A stretch of 64,000 bases of DNA from Pseudomonadota bacterium (GTDB taxonomy: Bacteria; Desulfobacterota; Desulfobacteria; Desulfobacterales; JAHIVH01): NCBI GenBank assembly GCA_018816735.1, contig JAHIVH010000123.1, forward strand, positions 47,882 through 111,881, given 5' to 3'. A program made the position numbers and the translations under genes. The notes beneath the pieces are model-generated. The model saw nothing but the letters and a program-made list of their open reading frames with translations, was not told the DNA's origin and ran no database searches. Below, piece by piece: positions 23,111 to 32,684 of this stretch. Every line of letters starts with the position of its first letter. Positions within the stretch are counted from its first letter, which is position 1.

Positions 23111-25681
23111 TCAATAAAACGAACGGGTGGAAAGCGTTTTCCCATCTGTTTCCATACGGATCTGACCCTGTTCATCGGTCCGGAAAATCCGGCAGTTCCG
23201 GTTTTTCAATCGTTCCAGAACCCTGTGCGAAGGCATGTAAAACCGGTTGTGCCATCCTGCTGAAATGATGGCTGCATCGGGCTGAACCGCATCAATAAAT
23301 CGTTTGGTGCTAGATGTTTTGCTGCCATGGTGGGGCAGAAAGAGGACCGTACTTTTAAGGCCATCTCCGGCTGTTTTCACAAGTTCTTTTTCCGCTTGTT
23401 GCATAATATCACCCGGCAGCAGAAAGGATATATCCTGAAATGTGAGTTTGATGACGACAGAAGCGTTGTTGGACGTCCGCCATGAATCAGACTTGGCCAG
23501 GGATTCAATGGTGACCGGTGGATAGAGAATGTCAACATTGACACCGTTGATTGTCTGGTGACGGTTAATCCCGGAAAAGGGGAGATGTGAAATATTTTGG
23601 GTGTGTACCATCCGTTGAAATTGTTTGTAACCATAGGTGTCTTTTCTTTGATCATTGGTAATCAGGCGGTTGACCTTAAACTGGTCAAGAATATGGATAA
23701 GGCCGTTCAGATGGTCGCTTTCCGGATGGGTGAGCACTACCGTATCAAGGGTTTTGATATTGTTTTGCAGGAGAAACGGTGCCACAATGTTTTTTCCCAC
23801 ATCAAAGACAGCGTTGTCTGAAAATCCGCCGCCATCTATGAGCATGGTTTTGCCATAGGGAAACCGGACAAGGGTGGCACTTCCCTGGCCCACGTCAATG
23901 GCCGTAACAATAAGCGTCTTGTTGAAAAACCGGGTATGGAGAAGAACTCCGGAATGGACGATCACAGTCAGTACGGATAAGGCCAGAATGATCGTCGCTG
24001 TTTTTTTTTGAATAGCAGGCGGATTGGCTTGGGGCGAGGGGCTATTCTTTTGCAGGAAATCATAAAGGAGTGCCATTCCTGAAAAAAAGGCCAAATAGTA
24101 ACAGGTGATCATGATCGGCGTCGGGGTAATGGTCATGATTGCGGAAAACGGCAGGCCTGCCAGGGCGCGAATGATAGCAATGCCCATATCAAGAGAGACC
24201 AGGGCAAGATGGATAAAGATATCTGAAAAGAAAGGCATGGCAGGCATGAAAAAGATGGAAAGGAGTCCCATCGGTATGACGATGAATCCGAAAAGGGGCA
24301 CAAGAAGGAGGTTTGTGAAAAGACCTATGGTCGATACCTGATTGAAATAAACCATTGTGAGGGGCAGTGTTCCTGCGATAGCGAAAAATGAAACCAAAAT
24401 GAAGAGACGCAGTTTTTTTGCCATGCTGTTTTTCAGGCCGGCCTGATTTTTTTTTATCAGATTTGCTGTTGCATGTACCCCAAGGCAAATTGACAGAACC
24501 GCCATAAAGGACATCTGAAACGATATGGAAAAAAGGGCATCAGGTGACAGCAGAAGAATGAAAAGGGCTGCAATGGCCAGGGTGTTCAATACATTTTGTT
24601 CCCGCTCTGCCAGAAGGGATAGCAGGAATACGGACACCATGATGACCGCCCGTTCAGTGGAAGGACTCATGCCGGAAACAAGGCCGTAGCCGACGACAGG
24701 GATAAAGGCTATGAGTGCCGCACCTTTTTTTGTCCAGGCATGCCATAAAAGAACCGGAAAAAAAGAGAGCAGCCATCTAAATAGAAAAAAGGAAAATGAG
24801 GCCACAATACCCACATGGAGACCGGAGATGGCCAGAAGATGGCCTGCACCCACCCTGTTGAAGTCGTTTCTTAACCGGTTTGATATGGAATGCCGGTCGC
24901 CGGTGATAAGGGCTTTAAGGACGTTTTTCGCATCGTCTGATCCATTTTTCCCCGAGATAGCATGCCCAATATGGTTCCGGATCATGTCCACATAATGGCG
25001 AATGTCTTTTTGAGTCGCCTTCTCCAGTATGGCAATCGTTTTTGTATTGGCAAAAACCGTACCCCATATGCCTTGATAGGTCATGAAACGTTTATAATCA
25101 AATTGTCCCGGATTCCCGAAATTCCTGATGGGTTTGAGTTTGCCTTCAAATGACAGCCTGTCACCAGTGGACATATCCGGTATGTCTTTCATGATGGTGA
25201 GACGGATATTTCCGGTGACAGGAATTCGGTGGGTATCTTTTTCAAGATATTCTGTCCTGATAATCAGCCTGGACCGTTTTTCCGTTTCAGCCGGGTTTTC
25301 AATAATTATGCCTGTAATCGTATATTTTTCGTCTGTGGCAAAGTGAATGACATGGTTTTCCGGAAAGCGGGGAGATATTTTTTCTTCTATCAAAAGCATG
25401 CCTGAAAGGAAAAAAAGGAGCGCACACGCATAAATAAGCGGTTTGTTAAGGATACCGGAGGCAATGACTGAAACCACAGCAACAGAGAGCAGGGGGAAAA
25501 AATAACCATGCGGCAGGCTGGCTTTTGAACCCATGCCTATTCCTGCCATGAAAGACAGAAGAACCGGTATTACCGGCCGGTGTGAAAAGAGGATTCTGAT
25601 AAATGTTTTTTTATCAGGCGTTTTCATGATATGACACATTGGGCCGTCCATGAATCCGTACCCGTTTACCGGTTTTTTCAA
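23111..25681 (-). CDS. comEC: ComEC/Rec2-family DNA uptake channel
   Basis: About 856 residues (start uncertain). N-terminal membrane helices, a DUF4131 OB-fold domain (about 110-215), the Competence polytopic domain (from about 270, with GHLLAISGLHVG) and a C-terminal metallo-beta-lactamase domain (about 600-840) with AIDVGQGSATLV, LTHPESDHLNG and LPHHGSKTS. ComEC forms the inner-membrane channel that admits single-stranded DNA during transformation, and the lactamase-like domain is thought to degrade one strand. TTG 25681 is the furthest start; ATGs at 25651, 25639 and 25627 are alternatives, and none has a clear ribosome site. It follows murA by 33 bases, so it is probably in its operon. 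No other competence genes are nearby. Confidence 0.93.
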   Translation of the reverse strand: MKKPVNGYGFMDGPMCHIMKTPDKKTFIRILFSHRPVIPVLLSFMAGIGMGSKASLPHGYFFPLLSVAVVSVIASGILNKPLIYACALLFFLSGMLLIEEKISPRFPENHVIHFATDEKYTITGIIIENPAETEKRSRLIIRTEYLEKDTHRIPVTGNIRLTIMKDIPDMSTGDRLSFEGKLKPIRNFGNPGQFDYKRFMTYQGIWGTVFANTKTIAILEKATQKDIRHYVDMIRNHIGHAISGKNGSDDAKNVLKALITGDRHSISNRLRNDFNRVGAGHLLAISGLHVGIVASFSFFLFRWLLSFFPVLLWHAWTKKGAALIAFIPVVGYGLVSGMSPSTERAVIMVSVFLLSLLAEREQNVLNTLAIAALFILLLSPDALFSISFQMSFMAVLSICLGVHATANLIKKNQAGLKNSMAKKLRLFILVSFFAIAGTLPLTMVYFNQVSTIGLFTNLLLVPLFGFIVIPMGLLSIFFMPAMPFFSDIFIHLALVSLDMGIAIIRALAGLPFSAIMTITPTPIMITCYYLAFFSGMALLYDFLQKNSPSPQANPPAIQKKTATIILALSVLTVIVHSGVLLHTRFFNKTLIVTAIDVGQGSATLVRFPYGKTMLIDGGGFSDNAVFDVGKNIVAPFLLQNNIKTLDTVVLTHPESDHLNGLIHILDQFKVNRLITNDQRKDTYGYKQFQRMVHTQNISHLPFSGINRHQTINGVNVDILYPPVTIESLAKSDSWRTSNNASVVIKLTFQDISFLLPGDIMQQAEKELVKTAGDGLKSTVLFLPHHGSKTSSTKRFIDAVQPDAAIISAGWHNRFYMPSHRVLERLKNRNCRIFRTDEQGQIRMETDGKTLSTRSFY

Positions 25682-25714
25682 GGGTTCAACAATTCAACAA
25701 TATGAGGCCGGGTA

Positions 25715-26971
25715 TCAGCCTTTGATGCGCCAGATAGACGCCCCTAGTTTGGAAAATTTGTCCTCGATCAATTCATATCCCCTGTCCAAATGGTATACCC
25801 GGTTTATTTCCGTCGTCCCTTTTGCCACAAGACCTGCCAGAACGAGTGATGCGGATGCTCTTAAATCCGATGCCATCACAGGGGCGGCAGAGATTCCTTT
25901 GACGCCTTTTACCAGGGCCACATTGCCTGCGGAGAGGGTGATGTCCGCTCCCATGCGTTTTAATTCGCTCACATGGATAAACCGGTTTTCGAATATGGTT
26001 TCCGAAATCACGGACAGTCCGTTTGCAACAGACATGAGAACCATGAACTGGGCCTGCATATCTGTAGGGAAACCCGGAAAGGGGAGAGTTTTGATATCAA
26101 TACTCTCGATGATGCCATTTCCTTGCACACGAACGGCGTTTCCTTCTGTTGTCACATGGGCGCCGGTCAGTTTTAATTTATGGATGATATTCTCCATATG
26201 AGCGGGCTCGCAGTTGTTGAGGATAATATCGCCATGGGTCAATGCAGCGGCCACCATGAAGGTCCCTGCCTCGATTCGGTCAGGGATAATGGTGCAGGTT
26301 AGCGGTTGAAGCGAGGTCACGCCTTCAATGGTTATTTTGGATGTTCCCACGCCTTCTATTTTTGCCCCCATCATGGAGAGTGCGTCTGCCAATGCGCACA
26401 CTTCCGGCTCTCTGGCGGCATTTCTTAAAACAGTTGTCCCGTCTGCAAGGACAGCAGCCATCATCAGGTTTTCCGTTCCTGTAACAGAGGGGATGTCAAA
26501 ATAGATTTCATTTCCTTTAAGGCCGTTTGTGGATGCTTCAATATACCCGTGCTTGAGCTCAATATCTGCGCCAAGACGGGCCATGCCGTTTAAATGGAAG
26601 TTGACAGGCCGTTCACCAATGGCGCAGCCGCCAGGGAGGGATACTTTGGCTTTTTTTAATCGTGCAAGGAGAGGCCCCAATACAAGGATGGACGCACGCA
26701 TTTTCCGGACAAGATCATAGGAGGCTTCATATTTGGTGATACCGCTGGCATTGATTTGAACGGTTGTGCCCTGGGACTCGATTTTTGCACCAAGATCAGA
26801 AAGAAGCATCAGTATGCTTTTAATATCCCTTAAATCCGGCACGTTATGAAATGTACAGGTGCCATCCACAAGAAGGGATGACACAAGAATGGGCAAGGCT
26901 GCGTTTTTGGAGCCACTGATACGAACCTCGCCGTTCAGGGAACGACCTCCCTCAACCATTATTTTATCCAT
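25715..26971 (-). CDS. murA: UDP-N-acetylglucosamine 1-carboxyvinyltransferase
   Basis: 418 residues, full length. It catalyses the first committed step of peptidoglycan synthesis, transfer of enolpyruvate from PEP to UDP-GlcNAc in the cytoplasm. Lys22-Asn23 in GSKNAALP and the catalytic Cys116 in PGGCAIGERPVN are present; this Cys is the one alkylated by fosfomycin in sensitive enzymes. DRIEAGTFMVAAA and FPTDMQAQFM are also typical. ATG 26969-26971 has AGAGG upstream. First gene of a likely murA-comEC unit; a strong terminator at 27061-27099 isolates it from the Qrc operon. Confidence 0.97.
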   Translation of the reverse strand: MDKIMVEGGRSLNGEVRISGSKNAALPILVSSLLVDGTCTFHNVPDLRDIKSILMLLSDLGAKIESQGTTVQINASGITKYEASYDLVRKMRASILVLGPLLARLKKAKVSLPGGCAIGERPVNFHLNGMARLGADIELKHGYIEASTNGLKGNEIYFDIPSVTGTENLMMAAVLADGTTVLRNAAREPEVCALADALSMMGAKIEGVGTSKITIEGVTSLQPLTCTIIPDRIEAGTFMVAAALTHGDIILNNCEPAHMENIIHKLKLTGAHVTTEGNAVRVQGNGIIESIDIKTLPFPGFPTDMQAQFMVLMSVANGLSVISETIFENRFIHVSELKRMGADITLSAGNVALVKGVKGISAAPVMASDLRASASLVLAGLVAKGTTEINRVYHLDRGYELIEDKFSKLGASIWRIKG

Positions 26972-27060
26972 GAAAAAACCTCTGTTATTTTTTTAAGGCC
27001 AAGTTACAAGTTTAGAGTATCTTTATATCATTTGCGGGTTTCGGGCAAGGATTCGTGCAT

Positions 27061-27099
27061 AAAAAAAGCGCTTCCTCAGGTTAAAACAAGAAGCGCTTT
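27061..27099. terminator. Bidirectional intrinsic terminator between the Qrc operon and murA
   Basis: Perfect 10-bp stem AAAGCGCTTC (27065-27074) and GAAGCGCTTT (27090-27099) with a 15-base loop. On the minus strand the stem is followed by a run of Ts, ending the Qrc operon 45 bases after its last stop. On the plus strand AATTTT follows. Confidence 0.85.
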
Positions 27100-27143
27100 A
27101 ATTTTAAATGATGTTGATGTGCGTATCCGGCTTTCAGGGTATA

Positions 27144-27311
27144 TTAATGGTGATCGCCGTGGCCGCCGCCTTTCCCGGAAACCATATCCAGAATGGTTTT
27201 TCCGATGCAATAGGTCAGTCCCAATGAAATAATGCCGATCGCATACCACATGCCACCCAGAAATACATAGTGGCCCATATCCCATACCCACTCAAATGAA
27301 AAAGGAAACAT
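27144..27311 (-). CDS. 55-residue membrane protein at the end of the Qrc operon
   Basis: ATG 27309-27311 has a near-perfect AAGGAGG site 5 bases upstream and the frame runs 55 codons to TAA 27144-27146. The product starts MFPFSFEWVWDMGHYVFLGG, has one membrane helix (about 13-38, GMWYAIGIISLGLTYCIG) and ends in a Gly/His-rich tail GKGGGHGDHH. It starts 24 bases after the qrcD stop and before the terminator, so it is co-transcribed with qrcABCD. Its size and position recall small accessory subunits of membrane oxidoreductases; the HxDHH tail could bind metal or face haem. I know of no named Qrc subunit of this kind. Confidence 0.8.
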   Translation of the reverse strand: MFPFSFEWVWDMGHYVFLGGMWYAIGIISLGLTYCIGKTILDMVSGKGGGHGDHH

Positions 27312-27335
27312 GATCGTCCTCCTTAAGCCGTTTAA

Positions 27336-28580
27336 TTAATCTTCGACCGGGTTCAATTCCCGTTCCTGAGGAAATACCGGTAAATATCGGTATGCCAGCG
27401 ATGCCAGGATAATGCCATATGCCACCGGAAGGATGGTGGTTGCCACTTCCTGCCAGCTTGGCATATAAGCAAACCAGCCTTCAAAAGGAAGCACCGGATG
27501 TGCCATGACCTGAAGCACCATGACCCACCTGTTCAGGCAAACGCCCACAGCCGCAAGAATGATGGCTATGAGTAGAAGTGCTTTGTTTGCCCGCCAAGAT
27601 TTATTGGTCAGAATAATCGCAGGTACGATGCCGCCAATAAAGAGTTCGGCAATGATGATCCATATGGTGTACAGGCCGCTTCCGTCCGAATAAAAATCCA
27701 TAAAGGTCAAACCCTTGGACGGCGCCGTAACCGTTGCCCAATACCAGGTGTCAACCAGTTTTGCAACCATGTATGACGCGATCATCCAGCCTGAAATTTT
27801 TGCCAGAAGATCAATCACATTATCCTTGACCAGTTTTTTTCCGGTAATGCCTTCCATGATTTTCGTGAGAAGAATGGTAAAGCAGGGGCCGTAGGCTGCA
27901 GCTGACCATGTGAACAGGAAGAATGTCCAAGGCCAAACCAGAAGGTGTTCCCTGAATGCAAAGGGCCGCCCAAAAAGAACGCCAGCCACACCGCCCAGTG
28001 ATCCCTGATGGAAACAGGACAGGAATGCACCTGTGGCCGCAAACACCGCCATGATTTCGTGCATGTTGTGGGCCAGGTTATGGAAGAACGGGATCTCGTC
28101 AATCTGTTTTTGTTCAAGAATCAGCGGAACGAATTCAATGGCAAGCACACTGAAATAAATGGAAAGACAGAAAGCCACTTCCGCCAGCATGGAATGAACG
28201 TTGACATGCCAGAAAATAAACCAGCTTCGAATCGGCTGCCCCACGTCGATCCCAAGGATGAGCAGCGCCGAGCTGTAGCAGATGAACCCGATCACCACAG
28301 CAAAGTTGATGATATTTTTAAGCTCATCTTTTCCAATGATGTATCTCAGTAAACCGGTGAAAAAGGCGCCACCGCCAAGTGCAATTACCGCAAGGTCCGC
28401 CCATATCCACAAGGCGAATCCGTATGAATCGTTCATGCCTGTCTGGTTTAGGCCTTTGAACCAGCAAAGCAGCATGGCATAAACGCCCCATAAAAGTACA
28501 GCCCCTACAATTAAAATACCTATGGAAAATTGCGGGAATGAACAGCGCTTAACTCCTTTGGGTATTAATGCTGAATCCAT
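27336..28580 (-). CDS. qrcD: QrcD, NrfD/PsrC-type integral membrane subunit of the Qrc complex
   Basis: 414 residues with about ten membrane helices, of the NrfD/PsrC family (quinone-interacting subunit without haem). In Qrc it receives electrons from QrcC and reduces menaquinone. Family-like segments include WADLAVIALGGGAFFTGLLRYI near the start and HPVLPFEGWFAYMPSWQEV near the end. ATG 28578-28580 has AGGAGTTC upstream with slightly long spacing. It lies 100 bases after qrcC in the conserved order A-B-C-D, which makes the assignment firm. Confidence 0.92.
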   Translation of the reverse strand: MDSALIPKGVKRCSFPQFSIGILIVGAVLLWGVYAMLLCWFKGLNQTGMNDSYGFALWIWADLAVIALGGGAFFTGLLRYIIGKDELKNIINFAVVIGFICYSSALLILGIDVGQPIRSWFIFWHVNVHSMLAEVAFCLSIYFSVLAIEFVPLILEQKQIDEIPFFHNLAHNMHEIMAVFAATGAFLSCFHQGSLGGVAGVLFGRPFAFREHLLVWPWTFFLFTWSAAAYGPCFTILLTKIMEGITGKKLVKDNVIDLLAKISGWMIASYMVAKLVDTWYWATVTAPSKGLTFMDFYSDGSGLYTIWIIIAELFIGGIVPAIILTNKSWRANKALLLIAIILAAVGVCLNRWVMVLQVMAHPVLPFEGWFAYMPSWQEVATTILPVAYGIILASLAYRYLPVFPQERELNPVED

Positions 28581-28680
28581 AAGTTTTGAACTCCTGATAT
28601 AAAAATTAGTGTTAGTCGTATATGCTTTTTAGCACCGTCTTTCGGGGGGTGTGTTGAGCACGCCGCCGATCTCCGGATTT

Positions 28681-29517
28681 TTAATGATGCCCTTTGGGTT
28701 GATGATTTCCGATTTCCCCTGTTTTTTCTTCAGGAAGATAATTATCACCCAGCCGCCTGACCCATTCCTTGCTGGACAGGTAGTATATTTTGGGATTGGT
28801 ACCCAAGCGCTCCAGAAGCCGGAATGCATTTGTCGCTGTTGGTTTGCCGCCATGTTTTGAAGGCTTGACCATTTTATGCACCTGGTGGTGCGGATTGTTC
28901 AGATCACCAAACGTGATGGCGCCAGCCGGGCATGCCTGAGTGCACGATGACTGGTATTCATGTTCCTCAAGTTCCTTGCGGCCTTCATGATAGGCTTTGT
29001 CCATGGCAAGCTGGTATCTGTGAAAACATAAACTGCATTTTTCAACCACACCCCGCATCCGGGGGGAAACATTGGGACTTAAATAGTTTTCCATGCCTTC
29101 CGGCCAGACCGGATCCCACCAGTTGAAATACCGTGCATGATACGGGCAGGCTCCCATGCAGTACCGGCATCCAAAACATCGGGTATAAATCTGGCTTACG
29201 ATACCGGTTTTTTTGTCGTAGTCGGTTGCCGTTGCCGGGCAGACAGACACACAAGGGGGATGGCCATGAGCGCCTTCACAATGCATGCAGGGTCTTGGCA
29301 GATAACATACTTCCGTGTCCGGAAAGGGTTTCTTGTTGGTCAGCCGGTATAAATGCATCCAGGTAATGCTGTCCAATTTTTTTGATTCGTCTTTCTTGAA
29401 CGGCACGTTGTTTTCAGACATGCAGGCAACCATGCATGCGCCGCACCCGGTGCACTTGTCAAGATCTATTACCATCCCGAATTTGTTGGCTTTGTCGTTA
29501 CTATGATTCTCTTTCAT
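28681..29517 (-). CDS. qrcC: QrcC, iron-sulfur subunit of the Qrc complex
   Basis: 278 residues, periplasmic-side ferredoxin-like subunit of the HybA/PsrB type. Four cysteine clusters are visible: CTGCGACMVAC, CMHCEGAHGHPPCVSVC, CFGCRYCMGAC and CSLCFHRY with CTQAC, enough for several [Fe-S] clusters. It links the QrcB protein to the membrane subunit QrcD. No own signal peptide, as usual for subunits exported with a Tat partner. ATG 29515-29517 has GAGG upstream and lies 18 bases after the qrcB stop. The last 30 residues are Glu/Lys/His-rich (KKGHH-like end). Confidence 0.93.
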   Translation of the reverse strand: MKENHSNDKANKFGMVIDLDKCTGCGACMVACMSENNVPFKKDESKKLDSITWMHLYRLTNKKPFPDTEVCYLPRPCMHCEGAHGHPPCVSVCPATATDYDKKTGIVSQIYTRCFGCRYCMGACPYHARYFNWWDPVWPEGMENYLSPNVSPRMRGVVEKCSLCFHRYQLAMDKAYHEGRKELEEHEYQSSCTQACPAGAITFGDLNNPHHQVHKMVKPSKHGGKPTATNAFRLLERLGTNPKIYYLSSKEWVRRLGDNYLPEEKTGEIGNHQPKGHH

Positions 29518-29535
29518 CTGAACCTCATACTATGT

Positions 29536-31722
29536 TTAGGCTTTGGTCAAATTTGCTCTGATACCCCAGGAAATGTCCAGACCAGAAGCAGGATCTTCAA
29601 CCGGGCCGATGAGTTCGTTAAAATTCACGCCTTTTCCGGCAAGATAGTCGTCGTAGGCGGTATGCCCCAGACCTCTTGCCATTGCAATCACTCCCGGCAT
29701 GATGCCTTCGAAGAGGTGAACCTTGACATTAACCGTGCCTTTGGGTGTCTTCAGTTTTGCGTATTTACCTTCAGACAGATTGAGTTTACCGGCGGTTTTT
29801 GGGTTGATTTCCACCAATATGTCATTGCCTTTCAGAACCGTATCTTCAACTGTCTTGATAAGGAAAGGCGGTGATCCGATATTCATATGGGCAAGTCTTA
29901 ATGAATCATAAGGGATAAGGGTTAAGGGGAAATTGGCGGTGTCACCCTCAATGGCCGCAAGGCCGTTGTCTGTCAATGCCGAGAAATCGATTTTGTTATT
30001 GGATGCGATCGCGCTGTCCGCGTTTTCCAGAAAACCGTTTTCCTTCAATTCCTCCCATTTATCCCCCAGTGTTTCTTCAAGACAGGCTTCAAAAGACTCC
30101 CATGAAAATGCTTCCGCCACACTTCCTTCCAGAGCCTTGGCGATAAGTATCAAGGCATCACCGGTAGGTTTGGTGTCAAACCGGGGATCTACAACCGGTT
30201 TTGCAAGGCCAATGGCGGATTTCCCCGCTTCCGTAGAAACAATCACGTCCTCAAACCGTTCGAGGTTGGTGTGATTGGGAAGAATGATGCTGGCCATTTT
30301 GGCAGTTTCATCCATGAAAGATGAAAAACTGACGATAAAGGGTATTTTTTCAAATGCTTTTTTAACAGCAATGCTGTCTGTGAATGTATATAAAGGATTG
30401 CTTCCGGACACAAACAGCGCTTCAACCGGATTTTTCCCCTGAGCATTGACAATACCGGCCAGACGGTGTGCCAGGGACATGGTGTCTTTATATTGACCTT
30501 TTCCTGCACCGTCAATTCTGTCTTTGCTGTTCCCTGTGGTGCCCGTTTCATCCATCTCCGGCTGGTCCCAGGTTACGTAATCCGGCAAACTGACCGTAAA
30601 GACGCCGCCTTTTTTGTTGATGTTTCCGACAAGGGTGTTCAAGGTGTGTACAGCCATGATTTGCGTCATGGATTCCGGAGTGTTTCCCTGTCCTTTTCCG
30701 CAGATCGCAATCGGATGCGATGCACGGGCAAAATCAGCGGCAAGGGCCATGATGTCTTCCGGCTTGATGCCGGTGATTCCTGAAACCTTTTCAGGGCTGA
30801 AGCTATCTGTCAGTTGGGTGAGCTTATCCAGGCCAACGGTGTTCCTTGCAACAAAGTCCTTATTGTATAAGGATTTTTTCAGGATAACATGGATCAGTGC
30901 CAGTGCGAGTTCTTTTTCGGTGCCCGGAACAACAGGCAGCCATTTGTCTGCTTTGGCTGCTGTCATGGAAAGACGGGGCTCAATCTGGCAGAGCTTCGCT
31001 TTTCTGGTTTTAAGCGCGCTGTTGGCCTTGATCATCCGGACAGGTGATTCCCATCCCTCGATAATGCCGCTGCCAAAGCTAAGCACGTAATCGGCATTGT
31101 CGATGTCAAAATTGGCTTCCGCATCAATACCCTGCATCTTCTTTAACGCCAGTTTGTAAGCATCTTTAAACGTGGCTTCGCTGATGAAATTGGGAGAACC
31201 GTAAGCTTTCAGGAATCGTTTGATTAATCCTGCGGTAACGCCCTGGTCTGAATCGGAAAGGAATGCCACGCTGTCTGATTTCCCGGATGATCTCAATTCG
31301 TTTAGTTTTGCAGAAACGGATTCGATGGCTTCATCCCAGGAAATAGTCTTGAATGTTCCGTTGCCGGTTTTCATCAAAGGCGTTTTTACCCGGGTCGGAC
31401 CGTAAAGGAGCTGCAGGCCGGATAATCCGAGAATACATATGCCGCCCTTGTTGACCGGGAAATCTTTTCTGCCTTCTATTTTAATGGCTCTTGATGCGAC
31501 TTTTCTGACTGAAATACCGCATCTGCCGGGGCACAGGGTGCAGACCGTATTTTCATAAGAAACCTTGCCATCTGTCGGCACAGGCGTCCACGACCAGTTC
31601 TGCGTCCATATGGCCGCATCATCCATTAATTTCCAGGGCAATGGTGAAAGGGTTGTTCCGACGACCCCCCCTGCAACCAAACTGCCGCCAAGTGTTAAGA
31701 AATTTCTTCTATCTATTTTCAT
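29536..31722 (-). CDS. qrcB: QrcB, molybdopterin-oxidoreductase-like subunit of the Qrc complex
   Basis: 728 residues. Twin-arginine signal RRNFLTLGG (residues 5-13) for periplasmic export. The N-terminal [4Fe-4S] site is Cys61, Cys64, Cys68 and Cys96 (CTLCPGRC then GGICILG). The rest has the CISM/molybdopterin oxidoreductase fold, including NTLVGNINKKGGVF and FVSGSNPLYTF. In the characterised Desulfovibrio complex this subunit is reported to lack molybdenum and acts as an electron relay from periplasmic type I cytochrome c3 toward quinone. RBS near ATG 31720-31722 is GGGGAAG-like. The four-gene order identifies it. Confidence 0.93.
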   Translation of the reverse strand: MKIDRRNFLTLGGSLVAGGVVGTTLSPLPWKLMDDAAIWTQNWSWTPVPTDGKVSYENTVCTLCPGRCGISVRKVASRAIKIEGRKDFPVNKGGICILGLSGLQLLYGPTRVKTPLMKTGNGTFKTISWDEAIESVSAKLNELRSSGKSDSVAFLSDSDQGVTAGLIKRFLKAYGSPNFISEATFKDAYKLALKKMQGIDAEANFDIDNADYVLSFGSGIIEGWESPVRMIKANSALKTRKAKLCQIEPRLSMTAAKADKWLPVVPGTEKELALALIHVILKKSLYNKDFVARNTVGLDKLTQLTDSFSPEKVSGITGIKPEDIMALAADFARASHPIAICGKGQGNTPESMTQIMAVHTLNTLVGNINKKGGVFTVSLPDYVTWDQPEMDETGTTGNSKDRIDGAGKGQYKDTMSLAHRLAGIVNAQGKNPVEALFVSGSNPLYTFTDSIAVKKAFEKIPFIVSFSSFMDETAKMASIILPNHTNLERFEDVIVSTEAGKSAIGLAKPVVDPRFDTKPTGDALILIAKALEGSVAEAFSWESFEACLEETLGDKWEELKENGFLENADSAIASNNKIDFSALTDNGLAAIEGDTANFPLTLIPYDSLRLAHMNIGSPPFLIKTVEDTVLKGNDILVEINPKTAGKLNLSEGKYAKLKTPKGTVNVKVHLFEGIMPGVIAMARGLGHTAYDDYLAGKGVNFNELIGPVEDPASGLDISWGIRANLTKA

Positions 31723-31779
31723 AAATTCTTCCCCTGAACTTATATAGTAGGAACAAAAATTAACCGATCTTACAGATTA

Positions 31780-32427
31780 TTATTTATGGCACTGAAAACA
31801 AGGTCCTTTGGAACCGGTTTCCCGTTCATGGCATTCTGCACAGTCATCCATCTTCATTCTGTCCCAGGTATTCTTTTTGAAGCCCCCGATATTATGTCCC
31901 CAGATATCTCTGCTGTAACCGGTGAGCCGGTTTTCCTCATATGTTTTAAGATTTTCTGAATGGCCGATATCTCCGTGGCAGGTTGTACAATCCATTTCCT
32001 TGTGGGCTGCATGGGAAAAGAAAACGCAATCCGGTTGTCTGGCATAGACGAGCCAGGGCACTTCCTCACCATTTGCGATATATTCCTGAACGAGCTTGAT
32101 TTCATTTGGATCTTCGGTCTGCGCTTCTTCATGGCATTCAATACATTGGGCAATGGTGGGAACGCCTGAAAAACTGCCGTCTTCCCTGAAGAAATGACAG
32201 CTTTCACATCCGTCGGAAACCGCATCCATGTGGATTTGATGATTGAAGTCTATGGGTTGTTCTTTCTGGGAATACAGCAGTTTGGGAAACAACACCCACC
32301 CGGTAAGCAGGCTTCCTATCAATCCCACCACAAAAAATAGAATTACGAACCCGATTGAACCATTGCCATGTCCCTCTTCATGATTGTCAGAAGGGACGTC
32401 CTTTACGTTATCATCCGATGCACTCAT
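31780..32427 (-). CDS. qrcA: QrcA, membrane-anchored multihaem cytochrome c of the Qrc complex
   Basis: 215 residues. A short cytoplasmic start, one membrane helix (about 23-47) and a periplasmic cytochrome c domain with five CXXCH motifs: CESCH, CIECH, CTTCH, CAECH and CFQCH. A further Cys in CVFFSHAAH could be part of an atypical sixth site; the Desulfovibrio QrcA is described as hexahaem. It accepts electrons from periplasmic cytochrome c3. ATG 32425-32427 has TGGAG upstream; the frame is open to 32505 but the extra part is not protein-like. First gene of qrcABCD, with a 257-base gap to ccsB upstream that should hold the operon promoter. Confidence 0.92.
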   Translation of the reverse strand: MSASDDNVKDVPSDNHEEGHGNGSIGFVILFFVVGLIGSLLTGWVLFPKLLYSQKEQPIDFNHQIHMDAVSDGCESCHFFREDGSFSGVPTIAQCIECHEEAQTEDPNEIKLVQEYIANGEEVPWLVYARQPDCVFFSHAAHKEMDCTTCHGDIGHSENLKTYEENRLTGYSRDIWGHNIGGFKKNTWDRMKMDDCAECHERETGSKGPCFQCHK

Positions 32428-32684
32428 GGGAACTCCATCATGTAATTGTTGATGAAAACTCTTTTGCCTTATACAAGGAGTCATCAATCTACATTTTGTT
32501 CTCATCCTTATTATAAAAAATGTAACCTGAAGAATGCCCCGTTGCCCCGTTTTCTTCAGGCTATAATTTTTATTTTTCCCATAAAAAAGAGAATTGAAAA
32601 TGTTTCAATTGACTCAATATCAGCATTTCATTTTTGCTGAAGGCGGTACCTTACAACTAAATAAATGCGTTCGTCAAGTAAAAA

